From the NCBI GenBank assembly GCA_019694755.1, contig JAIBBI010000028.1:1-44591 (forward strand): a DNA stretch of 44,591 nt. The letters run 5' to 3'. The notes under the pieces were generated by a model. The model did not search any database, was not told the DNA's origin, and was given only the letters and a program-made list of their open reading frames with translations. How positions within the stretch are numbered: position 1 is the stretch's first letter; each line of letters begins with the position of its first letter. This stretch comes from Gemmataceae bacterium. GTDB taxonomy: Bacteria > Planctomycetota > Planctomycetia > Gemmatales > Gemmataceae. The translations under genes and the position numbers were made by a program. Positions 34,101 to 42,100 of the stretch are shown here, in pieces.

Positions 34101-34846
34101 CGGTCGACCCGCTGCTCGACGCCACGCTGTCGAACAACGGCGGCCCGACCAAGACGCACGCCCTGCTGGCGGGCAGCCCGGCCATCAACACCGGGGCCAA
34201 TCCCGCGAGCCTGGTCTTCGATCAGCGCGGCGTGGGCTTCGGCCGGGTCTCCGGCGGCTTGACCGACATCGGCGCGTACGAGAAGCAGAACGGGATCGCG
34301 CTCCCGACCGTCTCGTCGATCGTCGTCAACGGCGGGGCAGCCCAGCGGTCGATGGTCACGCAAATCGCCGTGACGTTTTCCGCCCCGGTCACGTTCCCGG
34401 CCGGGCTGTCGTCGGCGTTCACCCTGACCCGCACGGGCCCCGGTGGCCCGACCGGCGTGGTTAACCTGGCATTCTCCGTCTCAGGCAACACGGTGACGAT
34501 CACCTTCGTCAACGGCGGTGCGGTCGGAATTGCGCCGGCCGGTTCGCTTCTCGACGGCCGGTATTCGTTCACCATCAACGCCGCCAAAGTCCAAGGGACC
34601 GGTGGTGACACGCTCGACGGCAACGGCAACGGCAGCGCCCAGGGATCGCCCGCGGACGACGTCACGCAATCAGTGACCCGCTTGTTCGGCGATGCCGACG
34701 GGGACGGGACGGTGACTTCGTCCGACTTCCTTGCCTTCCGCCTGGCGTTCCTGAGTTCGAATCCGGCCTTCGACTACGACGGCAGCGGCACGGTCGACAG
34801 CGGTGACTTCCTGCAGTTCCGTCTGCGATTCCTGCAATCGGTCTGA
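28106..34846 (+). CDS. Giant parallel beta-helix surface protein with four tandem modules and dockerin-like C-terminus
   Basis: 2246 residues from ATG 28106, which has GAGG at 5 nt; the frame is open another 213 nt upstream without features. The basic N-terminus is followed by LEDRLVPA (about 33-40). Four modules of 440-535 residues follow. Each opens with L-V-V-T-N-x-x-D-S-G-P-G-S-L-R-D-A-x-x-x-A-N and I-T-F-D, continues with many N-S-T-I-S-G-N type beta-helix rungs, and closes with D-Q-R-G-x-G-F and D-I-G-A-V-E. Modules 1-3 also carry an Ig-like linker (Y-x-F-x-V-T-Y-S-D, L-D-N-N-D-x-R-V-x-G-P-x-G-F). This is the layout of choice-of-anchor-Q/Pmp-like proteins. The C-terminus is the common cassette ending FLQFRLRFLQSV. 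Probably a cell-surface adhesin or stalk/matrix protein; no enzymatic residues recognised. Confidence 0.85.
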   Translation: MSSPTVFWKSFRRAQGNSRNRVAMRPRLTMHSLEDRLVPATFVVSNLLDGAVTTAGEIPGSLRQAIFDANALAGADVIDLSGVMGKIPLSAGQFKVTDSVSLIGPGAGKLTIDAGGTSRHFTIDNGAVSVLNVGLSGLTLTGGVATNENGGSILCGNESLTLNGMVITGNSLAGFYANGGGIAMGMGGQGASLTVNNSTISDNNAAIGSGGGIHFEFPSPVGNQLKISNSTISGNIGGRRGGGVYFSAGTYAASSFDMRNTTVSGNVCYEEFGGGLMISGTTNAALAIRNSTITGNRALTTPGGAGLALNYGYGQIDIESTIISDNSGPASAPDLMSNSNTIINSKNNLIGSTVGVNNPVVHFVDLGGTVFGSAKLAPLANNGGPTRTHLLTALSPAINAGSDPAALVTDQRGAGFPRQVGVAVDIGAVEYNPAAPAALGAAANVTTGGGSVYTFTVTYSAALGISVGTIDNNDVRVLGPGGYDAAATLVSVDNPSNGSPRTATYQVTAPGGAWDYSDNGAYSVVLQPGQVTDTAGTPVATDVVAGFQVAIGRNLVVTSAANSGPGSFREAVDLANANAFVGDTITFDTVQMGTATITLAPASPITIADAVKIIASSPVTVDGGKASRILFVSGPGAIDVGITGMTFANGFEELGAGGAIMLDNEALTVTDCRFLNNATGDASTIGGGAGGAIGGVGLFGGSLTIVGCSFEGNVAGAGNVFNRGGAVGMVGILSNYDVVIRDSSFVGNSTFVGQGGAFAFEGGSVLIENSTFSGNVAAQGGGAISGNGYVRGVTIRNTTISGNKSFGFGGGVSLSNLPVSADLVNCTIVNNTNADPSGQFPGGGVAWTGFSAGTLNLTNTVVARNTNNAAADVFASSTVMANSSLIGVGGGATFTGTGNIIGTKASPVDPLLAPLANNGGPTQTHRPYAGSPLVNAGPATSSLAFDQRGAGFPRVAGGFVDIGAVEVDPNIPSAKVSLSKVTTSGGTVYSFQVTYSDNVAIDVSTLDNNDIRVTGPNGFDVLATFKSVNVPGNGTPRIATYEFTPPGGSWNGDDVGFYTVSVEPNQVSDTSGNFVEAHAFGQFQCGIPLNMVVTNANDSGPGSLRDALTRANTNLNVLDTITFDTSFFATPRTITLDLGELLISDQVIISNATGAANVTLKGVNSRIFTIDAPFDDNLAVSISGLTMTKGTGQGSGTFSSAVSGGAILNQDTALTLVGCVITGNTALDDAGYSVPSGGAISLVTAAASLTVTDSTISGNRAKFSGGGIAVSYGTSVSILNSTISGNSANEGGGIAMNQGGTLTVSESTISGNFGEGAGGGLVIFGAVTATLTNSTVSGNYTNGTGGGIQQSGNSSTLNVRNSTIVFNAARTSGGGIFRSGYAAYSGTTNLVSTIIAGNTNRYTPDLATPSTAAFLADNCLIGVADTAPITGANNKTGSLTAPLNPQLGLLTLNGGSTATHLPLPGSPALNAGSNPTAQTSDQRGLTRTQGISTDIGAVEVNPATPTATGTFAKVTASGGSSYTLTITFADDTAISVATLGTGDVRVTGPGGFNVLATFTGVDVNSDGSPRIATYSFSAPGGTWDAGDNGAYSVSIEPNQVADTGGAFVPAATIGQVTVAIARNLVVTNDLDAGTGSLRDAIAQANANVGVSDAITFDPVFFSTPRTIALTGTLHVTDPVTITGTGAALVTIDGGAIDRVMSLQLPAPWWGQAVSLKGLTLANGTSATGIGAGIYNDSAALVIDSCVITGCNNQFYSGGAIALDSIYAPLTLINSTLDSNSAFEGGAIFINGGIPSIPGSLVATIQNSTLTGNKSNFGGNGGAILVGAGGSAVISGSTLQGNIADGNGGAIAVNHGGRLSVESSAIVGNTSLSLFNGGGGVFVTGTAQATISNSTLSGNSASESGGGLLALYFEGSLTVRNSTVAFNKVASTGGGITFYEGAGEVHLVSSIVADNAAPTAPDLESGTTTQFFATDHSLIGKTDGATVTGSNNITGTVAAPVDPLLDATLSNNGGPTKTHALLAGSPAINTGANPASLVFDQRGVGFGRVSGGLTDIGAYEKQNGIALPTVSSIVVNGGAAQRSMVTQIAVTFSAPVTFPAGLSSAFTLTRTGPGGPTGVVNLAFSVSGNTVTITFVNGGAVGIAPAGSLLDGRYSFTINAAKVQGTGGDTLDGNGNGSAQGSPADDVTQSVTRLFGDADGDGTVTSSDFLAFRLAFLSSNPAFDYDGSGTVDSGDFLQFRLRFLQSV
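28229..34290 (+). repeat. Four tandem beta-helix modules
   Basis: Module boundaries by repeated protein motifs: about 28229-29766, 29767-31371, 31372-32970 and 32971-34290. Each begins with the S-G-P-G-S-L-R-D-A-like motif and ends after D-I-G-A-V-E plus, in modules 1-3, an Ig-like linker of about 125 residues. The linkers are the most similar parts, including near-identical DNA around ACGAC/GTG-CGG-GTC codons for N-D-x-R-V. The arrangement suggests growth by in-frame duplication. Confidence 0.75.
34303..34846 (+). repeat. C-terminal surface cassette, copy 3
   Basis: Begins PTVSSIVVNGGAAQRSMVTQ and ends with loops DADGDGTVTSSDF and DYDGSGTVDSGDF plus FLQFRLRFLQSV. The last ~170 bp are closely similar in DNA to copy 4, which lies in the opposite orientation 120 bp away; GACTTCCTGCAGTTCCG, for example, is identical in both. 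Confidence 0.78.
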
Positions 34847-34912
34847 ATGGGCTGTGATCCGCTTTCTGCTATCCGCCAGAAACCTGCGGACTCAGTCTTC
34901 TTCGACCTCGAT

Positions 34913-34957
34913 GTTCCAGTCCCGCGGCGGGTGGGCTATCCTCCGCGGGACTGGAAC
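34913..34957. terminator. Bidirectional hairpin between convergent surface-protein genes
   Basis: GTTCCAGTCCCGCGG and CCGCGGGACTGGAAC form a perfect 15-bp stem around a 15-nt loop (34928-34942). It sits in the 120-bp gap between two genes that end towards each other, 66 nt after one stop and 9 nt after the other. It has no T-tract on either side. The length and perfection of the stem point to a shared transcription end or a recombination-related structure. Confidence 0.65.
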
Positions 34958-34966
34958 CGACTGCTT

Positions 34967-35500
34967 CTACACCGACGCCAGGAACCGCAGGCGGAACTGC
35001 AGGAAGTCGCCGCTGTCGACCGTTCCGTTGCCGTCGAAATCGAAAGCGTCGTCGGACGAAAGAAACGCGAGGCGGAAGGCCAGGAAGTCGTTGGAGTTGA
35101 CCTGTCCGCTGCCGTCGGCATCGCCGAACAGGCGGAACAACCTGTTGCTCAAGTTGCCGATCAGAACATAGTTTCCTCCGGGCACGCCGTTGGCATCGCC
35201 GTCGAGAATTCCGTTTACGTTGCTTACAAGCGTGTCAAAAACGGTCAGGTTGTATCGGCCGTCGGCCAGGGAGCCGAACTCTACGGCATCACCGGGAAGA
35301 AACGTCAGTGTCACGATCGTGCCGCTGCCGGAGTTGTCGACCGTCGCATTCAGCGGTGGGTGCTTGCCATCGCTCTGTCGAACCAGATCGAATGCATCGG
35401 AAGGCGATGAAGGGAGGGTGACAATCTGATCGAAGACGATTGTCAGCGAAGTTACCCTAGACCGTTGGATACCGCCGTCGTTGAAGGTAATGCTCATAAT
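34967..35500 (-). repeat. C-terminal surface cassette, copy 4
   Basis: Begins IMSITFNDGGIQRSRVTSLT and ends FLQFRLRFLASV. It forms an inverted pair with copy 3, tail to tail around the 15-bp stem at 34913-34957. Its second half shares long identical DNA runs with copy 3. Confidence 0.78.
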
Positions 35501-38434
35501 CCTGGCCGGGCTTCGCGTTTCAAACGCCCCGATGTCGACGCCGCTGCCGGAGACTCGGGTGAACCCGGTGCCGCGTTGGTCGTAGACCAGCCCGAGTGGA
35601 TTCGAGCCTGCGTTGATCGCGGGGCTGCCAGCCAACAACGCGTGGGTTTTTGTCGGTCCACCGTTGCTGGCAAGCGGAGCCAGTTTGGCGTCGAGTGGGT
35701 TCATAGTCGTGCCGGTCATGCTGCCCGGTGCCAGGGTCGATTTGCCGATATTGCCGTCTCCGATCAGATTGTTCGCTCCGATGACCTGTACAGGGCCACG
35801 GTTGACATAGTTGAGGCAATAGATGTCTCGGCCGACGGGCGACGAGTTGCCGGCGACGATGGAACTATTGATCGCGGTTTCGCCGTAGACTATGCGGATT
35901 CCGCCGCCCTGGGATCCGCTGACGTTGCCGGTGATCGTGCTGTTCGACACGATGAAACTGCCCACCGAACCGTTCTGCAACGAGATCCCGCCGCCCACAC
36001 CTGCACCCGTCACGGATGCCGATACCGCAGAGTTGCCGGATATCGTGCTGTTGGTCACGATCAAAGAGCTTGCGGCTCCGGTCCAGGACGAGCGGAAGTA
36101 AATGCCCCCGCCACGCGGTACTCCGTCGTCGAAACTGTTGAGCCCGCTGCTCACTCCGGCACGGTTACCGGAGACGGTACTGTCGAGGAGGACTAGTCGG
36201 CGCACACCGTACGCATCGATGGCACCGCCCGTCGAGTTACTGCGATTGTCGGCCAAAGTGCTTCTCTCGATGTTGATGTCGTAGTTGCCGACAAAATGGA
36301 ATGCACCGCCAAAACTCCCACATTTGTTGTTGATGATGTTGCAGTCGCGGAAGATGAACGACGATGTAACGGTGCTAGTCATCGATGCCATGATCGCGCC
36401 ACCGCGGTCGGCGGCCTTGCAGTCAGCAATTGTCACGCGGTTCAACGTGATGTCTTGCGATGTCGCCAGAATGGCACCACCGTTTTGATCGCCGATGTTC
36501 GATGCGAACCCCCGGGTCAGCATCATGTCGGCGACGGAGATTTTCGCGTTGGCCGGTGCCGCTGTCGTATTGAAAATTCGCGAGGCGTAATTGCCGTCAA
36601 TGGTCAGTGGGGCGGCCGGGCCGTCGATGGTGATACCATCGGTGATGTTGAGTCCCGATCCGTTCAGCGTGATCGTCGTGGCCGCATTGAAGACCGAGGG
36701 GTCGAAGGTGATCGAGCTGGCGTCACCATCGGCATTCGCCAGCAACAATGCTTCGCGAAAGCTCAGGTGACCCGGCGAATAGTCCATGTCCGTCACATCG
36801 CTCACCTCGTCGACCGAATAGACGTTCGGGATGGCTACAACCAGGAATGTGAATGCGACCGTTTCACCGACTTGTGGCGGCGTATCCCGATCGAAGACCT
36901 CGTTGGGCAGGATGATCAGCGGATAAATGCCGTTGTCGGACTTGTCCCAGCCGGCCTGAAGGTTCACGGGCACGGGGATCTGGTAGGTGGCGACAATCGT
37001 CTGGGCATCGACGTTCGGCGTCGCGCTGACAAATTGAGGAGTCTCGTAGTAGGTCCCCGTCGGCCCGATGATCAACAGGTCACCGGTGCCCAACGTCGAG
37101 ACGTCTACCAGACCCGAACCACGATTGTCGACGTACGTTACCTGAAACTGAAATGTCGTCGCCGCACTTTCCTGTGTCACGTAAATGGTGTTGTTTTCCG
37201 CCATGGGTCGGAAGTAATAGGTCTCTACCGAGCCAATGTCGACGGCGTAACCTTCCAGTCGAGAGTAGCCTTTGCCTCTCTGGTCTTCGGTCAGAAGGTC
37301 GGGCGTGATGCCGGCTTCCCGGGCGGGGCTGTCGTCCATCGGCAAATGGGTCAAGGTCGGGCCGCCGTTGTTGGCCAGCGGGCCCAGTTTGGCGTCGACG
37401 GGCGCCATGTTTGTGCCTTTGAAGTTCCCGTTGCCCGCTATGGTTGCGGCATCAGTCGTGCCGAAGAGGCTGTAGGCGGCATTTATGTTCCCGCTGACAT
37501 CGGAGGTGTTGCTCGCGCCTCCGGAGTTTTGTGCCACGATCGTACTGTCGATCAAAACCGTTCCGCCGCTGCCACCCACGCTCACCCCGCGTCCCGTGCC
37601 CGTACCACTGGCGACCGAGTTCTGCGTAATCGTGGTGTTCTTGAGGTGGAGTTGGCCGGTGAATGCCGCAGAAGTACGGATGCCGCCGCCGTGTGAACCG
37701 GCGGTATTGCCCGAGATTGTGGAGTTGGAGATCTCGGCCGCGCTCGCGCTGAGCAGGACGACCGCACCCCCGGAGCCCGACAGGGCCGTGCTGTTGGCCG
37801 AGAGCGTTGAGCTACGAATCTTCAGCGTACCGGCAGAGTACACCGCGCCGCCACCAGTAGTACCGCTGTTACCGGAAAGTGTGCAGTAATTGATTTCCAC
37901 CGTGGATGAAGCAGTTCCGGCGACCGCACCGCCAGTTGTCGCGTGGCAGGCGTTGAATACGCAGTTGCCGAAAGTGGCGGTCGCGTTGTTGACCAGCACG
38001 GCGCCCCCGATGCCTGAAGCTTGGCCTTGCACGAATCGCAGGTCGCGAAAATCGACCTGTTTGCCGCCCCCAGTGTTGACTTGAAACAACCGATAGCTGA
38101 GTTGCCCGTCGACGGACAACAGTCCAGCCCCGGGACCGGTGATGACCAGATCGTCGTTGATCGTCGGCAGTTCACCATTGAGCAGAATAACGCCGGTGAC
38201 GCCGGTCGCGTCAATCAAGTCCGGCCCGGGATTCATGTTGGCCTGTGCGATGCAAAATCGCAGATCGCCGTCGGTCCCTGCCCCGGCCCCAGTGTCGGTC
38301 AACGCCGTCACGGTGTATGTGGCGGGCGCGGTCCGTGATTCGAGCCGACATAGCGTTGGCCGGCAGAAGCGGGCACGAGTTGTTCTCGGACTGGTTCCGC
38401 GGGTTCGACGCGCGTCATTGTCATTCCAGGACAT
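34967..38434 (-). CDS. Beta-helix surface protein with two modules and dockerin-like C-terminus
   Basis: 1155 residues from ATG 38434, which has a strong GGAGGT site 7 nt upstream; an open extension to 38620 is not used. The Arg-rich N-terminus carries LESRTAPA (about 31-38). Two beta-helix modules follow, each opening with a D-L-R-F-x-x-A-Q-A-N or L-S-F-R-E-A-L-L-L-A-N motif, with N-S-T-I-S-G-N rungs and closing with D-Q-R-G-x-G-x and V-D-I-G. They are separated by an Ig-like linker (FQFQVTYVDNRGSGLVDVS). The cassette at the end has loops DADGSGQVNSNDF and DFDGNGTVDSGDF and finishes FLQFRLRFLASV. Same architecture as the 2246-residue protein but half the modules. Divergent from the ECF sigma factor gene. 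Confidence 0.83.
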   Translation of the reverse strand: MSWNDNDARRTRGTSPRTTRARFCRPTLCRLESRTAPATYTVTALTDTGAGAGTDGDLRFCIAQANMNPGPDLIDATGVTGVILLNGELPTINDDLVITGPGAGLLSVDGQLSYRLFQVNTGGGKQVDFRDLRFVQGQASGIGGAVLVNNATATFGNCVFNACHATTGGAVAGTASSTVEINYCTLSGNSGTTGGGAVYSAGTLKIRSSTLSANSTALSGSGGAVVLLSASAAEISNSTISGNTAGSHGGGIRTSAAFTGQLHLKNTTITQNSVASGTGTGRGVSVGGSGGTVLIDSTIVAQNSGGASNTSDVSGNINAAYSLFGTTDAATIAGNGNFKGTNMAPVDAKLGPLANNGGPTLTHLPMDDSPAREAGITPDLLTEDQRGKGYSRLEGYAVDIGSVETYYFRPMAENNTIYVTQESAATTFQFQVTYVDNRGSGLVDVSTLGTGDLLIIGPTGTYYETPQFVSATPNVDAQTIVATYQIPVPVNLQAGWDKSDNGIYPLIILPNEVFDRDTPPQVGETVAFTFLVVAIPNVYSVDEVSDVTDMDYSPGHLSFREALLLANADGDASSITFDPSVFNAATTITLNGSGLNITDGITIDGPAAPLTIDGNYASRIFNTTAAPANAKISVADMMLTRGFASNIGDQNGGAILATSQDITLNRVTIADCKAADRGGAIMASMTSTVTSSFIFRDCNIINNKCGSFGGAFHFVGNYDINIERSTLADNRSNSTGGAIDAYGVRRLVLLDSTVSGNRAGVSSGLNSFDDGVPRGGGIYFRSSWTGAASSLIVTNSTISGNSAVSASVTGAGVGGGISLQNGSVGSFIVSNSTITGNVSGSQGGGIRIVYGETAINSSIVAGNSSPVGRDIYCLNYVNRGPVQVIGANNLIGDGNIGKSTLAPGSMTGTTMNPLDAKLAPLASNGGPTKTHALLAGSPAINAGSNPLGLVYDQRGTGFTRVSGSGVDIGAFETRSPARIMSITFNDGGIQRSRVTSLTIVFDQIVTLPSSPSDAFDLVRQSDGKHPPLNATVDNSGSGTIVTLTFLPGDAVEFGSLADGRYNLTVFDTLVSNVNGILDGDANGVPGGNYVLIGNLSNRLFRLFGDADGSGQVNSNDFLAFRLAFLSSDDAFDFDGNGTVDSGDFLQFRLRFLASV

Positions 38435-38527
38435 GGTGTGACCTCCGGAGCGATTGCCTCGATGGCGTCCGACACAACTACATGCGTCGGCGGAGTCGAG
38501 AACGCGCCAGGAATCTCGTCGGCGAAC

Positions 38528-38556
38528 TTCCTGAACCCGGGATTGCCGGCTATTCT
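38528..38556 (+). promoter_or_regulatory. Candidate leaderless promoter of the ECF sigma gene
   Basis: TTCCTG (38528-38533), a 17-bp spacer and TATTCT (38551-38556) end 8 nt before ATG 38565. Transcription would start at or within 2 nt of the start codon. No Shine-Dalgarno is present in the preceding 20 nt. The -35 match is only partial. Confidence 0.45.
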
Positions 38557-38564
38557 GACGTGCA

Positions 38565-39140
38565 ATGAGTGATGTCACGGCGATTCTGAACGCGATCGAT
38601 GCCGGCGACGCCTCGGCCACCCATCAACTACTTCCCGTTGTGTACGAGGAGTTGCGAAGCATGGCGGCCGCGCAGATGGTCCGCGAGTCGCCAGGGCAAA
38701 CGCTCCAGCCGACGGCGCTGGTCCACGAGGCTTATCTCCGACTGACCGGGGCGGCCGGGCAATCAACGTGGGGGAGTCGCGGCCACTTTTTCGCCGCCGC
38801 CGCCGAGGCTATGCGGCGCATCCTCATCGAATCTGCCCGCCGTCGCAACGCCATCAAGCGCGGCGGCGATCTGCAGCGGGCAGAGTTCGACCTCAACGAG
38901 TTCGCCGGGCGAGCCGTCTCCAACGAGATCCTTGCCGTCGACGAGGCCCTGGAACGATTTGCCCGCGTCGCTCCGGCCAAGGCCGAACTGGTCAAACTCC
39001 GCTACTTCGCCGGATTCACTCTCGTCGAGGCGGCGGATTTGCTGGGAATCTCGCCCCGCGAGGCGGACCGCTGGTGGGCCTACGCCAAATCTTGGCTGAA
39101 ATTAGCGTTGCAGGATCCCGACCCGTCCTGGCGGAAGTGA
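38565..39140 (+). CDS. ECF-type sigma-70 factor
   Basis: 191 residues, an alternative sigma factor of the planctomycete ECF group that is typically encoded with Ser/Thr kinases. Region 2 has LLPVVYEELRSMAAAQM, LQPTALVHEAYLRL (the mark of this subfamily) and GHFFAAAAEAMRRILIESARRR. Region 4 has LVKLRYFAGFTLVEAADLLGISPREADRWWAYAKSWL, a helix-turn-helix. No anti-sigma gene is present; control by phosphorylation or by the downstream kinase is plausible. It lies 59 nt before the kinase gene in the same direction and is divergent from a surface-protein gene, a possible target. Confidence 0.93.
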   Translation: MSDVTAILNAIDAGDASATHQLLPVVYEELRSMAAAQMVRESPGQTLQPTALVHEAYLRLTGAAGQSTWGSRGHFFAAAAEAMRRILIESARRRNAIKRGGDLQRAEFDLNEFAGRAVSNEILAVDEALERFARVAPAKAELVKLRYFAGFTLVEAADLLGISPREADRWWAYAKSWLKLALQDPDPSWRK

Positions 39141-39199
39141 TTTTTCCGGCGCGACCCGGACGGAAAATACGCCTGACTGAGGGGAGGCCATCCGACACA

Positions 39200-42100
39200 A
39201 TGGGGCCGTCGATGACGGAAGAGACACTTTTCGATATGGCTCTCGATCTTTCGCCGGAGAAGCGAGCAGCCTTTCTCGCCGCGGCATGCCCCGACGAGTC
39301 GCTACGCCGTCGGGTCGAGGCCCTGTTGGCCGCGAACGAGCCGGGGGATTCATTCCTGGAGCAACCGGCGGTGGTCGAGAATGTCACCCACAGTTTCCCG
39401 GGCATCGACCGCGTGGGCACAACAATCGGCCCGTACCGCCTGCTACAGCAGATCGGCGAGGGCGGCATGGGCGTTGTTTTCATGGCCGAACAGGACCACC
39501 CCGTCCGCCGGCGTGTCGCCCTCAAGATCGTGAAGCCGGGCATGGACACCGCGCTGGTCGTTGCGCGGTTTGAAGCCGAACGGCAAGCCTTGGCGCTAAT
39601 GAGCCACCCGAACATCGCCCAAGTGCTCGATGTCGGTACGACCGATCAGGGGCGGCCGTTTTTTGTCATGGAGCTGGTCAACGGCGTTTCGATCACCGAG
39701 TTTTGCGACCAGGAGAGGCTCACACCACGCGAACGGCTGGAGTTGTTCGTCCCGGTTTGCCTTGCCGTGCAGCACGCGCATCAAAAGGGCATTATCCACC
39801 GCGACCTCAAGCCGTCGAACGTGCTGGTCGCCTTGTACGACGGCGTGCCGGTGCCCAAAATCATCGACTTCGGCGTGGCCAAGGCCGTCAATCAACGCCT
39901 GACTGATCGCACTCTGTTCACCGAATTCGGACAGATCATCGGCACGCTCGAATACATGAGCCCCGAACAAGCCGAGCGGAACACTTTGGACATCGACACG
40001 CGCAGCGACATTTATTCGCTGGGGGTCCTCCTCTACGAACTGCTTACTGGCACCACGCCCATCGATCGATCCAAGCTCAGCAATGCCGCCTATAGCGAAA
40101 TGCTGCGAATGATCCGTGAGGATGAACCGGTCAAACCCAGTACCCGGCTCAGCCATTCCGGCGACGCCCTTCCCTCGATCTCGGCCCGGCGGAAGATGGA
40201 GCCAGCCAGCCTTTCCAAGTTCATTCGTGGTGAACTCGATTGGATCGTAATGCGGTGCCTCGAAAAGGACCGCGGCGCACGCTACCCGAGCGCAAGTGCG
40301 TTGGCCAGCGACATCCAGCGACAACTAAACGACGAACCCGTCGAAGCTTGCCCGCCCAGTCCGAGGTACCGCCTGAAGAAACTCGCCCGCAAGCACCGGG
40401 CCGCGCTGGCCACAGCGGCTGGACTGATCGGCGTCATTCTGGTCGGCGCGGCCGTCAGCATCGGCCAGGCGATTCGCGCTACCAACGCCCGGGCTGAGGC
40501 CGACACCGCCCGCGCCGCTGAGGCCCGCCGCGCCGACGGTGAAGCCGCCGCACGCGAGTCGGCTCAGAAGCGGCTCGTGCAGATCGAGAAAAACATCGCG
40601 ATTCTCGGCAGCATCTTCAGCGACCTCGACCCGCGGAACATCGAACAGGAACCGCTCTTCGCTCTGTTGGGAAAGCGATTGGAGAAGGCAGCCGACCAGG
40701 TGGCCGCCGGCGACATCGGCGATCCGCTGACGGTCGCTCGATTGCAAAAGACACTGGGCGACTCGCAACTCGGTCTGGGCGAAGCGACCAAGGCCGTCGA
40801 CACGTTAACCAGGGCCCGCGCCGGCCTCACTCAGGCCCTCGGGCCGGCGCACCCCGAAACGCTTCGCTGCATGGAATCCCAGGGCGAGGCGCTACGCGAG
40901 GTCGGCCAGGTGAAACGGGCCATCGCCGTCTTCGAAGAATCGCTTCAGTTGCAAAAACAAACGCTGGGCGAAGATCACCCCGACGCGCTCAGCACCCTGG
41001 GCAGCCTCGGCGACGCCTATCGCATCGACGGACAACTCGATCGGGCCATCGACGTCTTGGAGCGCACTCTGTCGCGCCGCCGCGCCGTGCTCGGCGAAAA
41101 CCACCAATCGACTTACACCAGCCTGCACAACCTGTCGCTAGCCTACCTCAAGGCCGGCCAATTGGAGAAAGCTCACCAACTCATGGTTGAGCTTTACGCC
41201 ATCGTTAAGGTCCATCTTGGCCCCGATCATCCGTTTTCGCTTTCGGCATTGAACAACCTGGCCATAAGCCACAAATCCGCGGGCCGTTTCGATCTGGCCG
41301 TCTCGCTCCTTCAAGACCAGTTGGAGGTCCGCAAAGCTCGATACGGCCTCAAGCATCTCAGCACTCTCAACAACGCCATCAATCTCGCCGCGTGTCTGTA
41401 CGCCGCTGGAAAAGCCGACGAAGCGATACCGGTGCTCGAGGACACGCGGCAACGCCTGCAAGCGGCCTACTCGATCGACCATCCACTGACGTTGAGCTGC
41501 ACCAATCAGCTCGCACTCTCCTTGCGGAAGATCGACCAGAACGCCAGGGCATTGACCCTTTTCGAGGAAACGGTCACCCTCCGCAGGGCAAAGTGCGGGC
41601 CCAATCACCCCGATACGCTGACGAGCGCGGACAACCTGGCCAACAGTTGGAAGCTCGCCGGTGAACTCGATAAAGCCATCGCCCTGATTGAGGACACGCT
41701 GACACGCCGGCGCAACACTCTGGGGCCGACCCACCCCGACACGCTGTTCAGCATGAACAGTCTGGCGATGGTCTGTATCGAACGTGGCGAACATCGCAGG
41801 GCGATCGCAATCCTCGACGAAGCATTTCCGACTTTTCAAAACACTTTCGGTCCGGAGCACCCGCACACCAATTCCGTAATGGCCAATCGTGCGCGGGCCT
41901 ACTTCGCGGCCGGTCAGGATGAAAAAGCTCTCGGCTTGTTGACGGAATTCGTCGATCGGCAACGATTACGACTGCGCGAACAACCCGCACTGTTTGCCGA
42001 CGCGGCGGACGCAATCGCCGGCGAAATGCTCCGCGCCAAGCATCCGGAGCCGGCCGAGAAATTGCTGCGGGAGTGTCTCGCAGTTCGTGAAATCCTTGAT

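Noticed and set aside
28229-34290. CRISPR-like or non-coding repeat array
   Set aside because: The repeats are long, in frame and coding for beta-helix modules; there are no short direct repeats with unique spacers.
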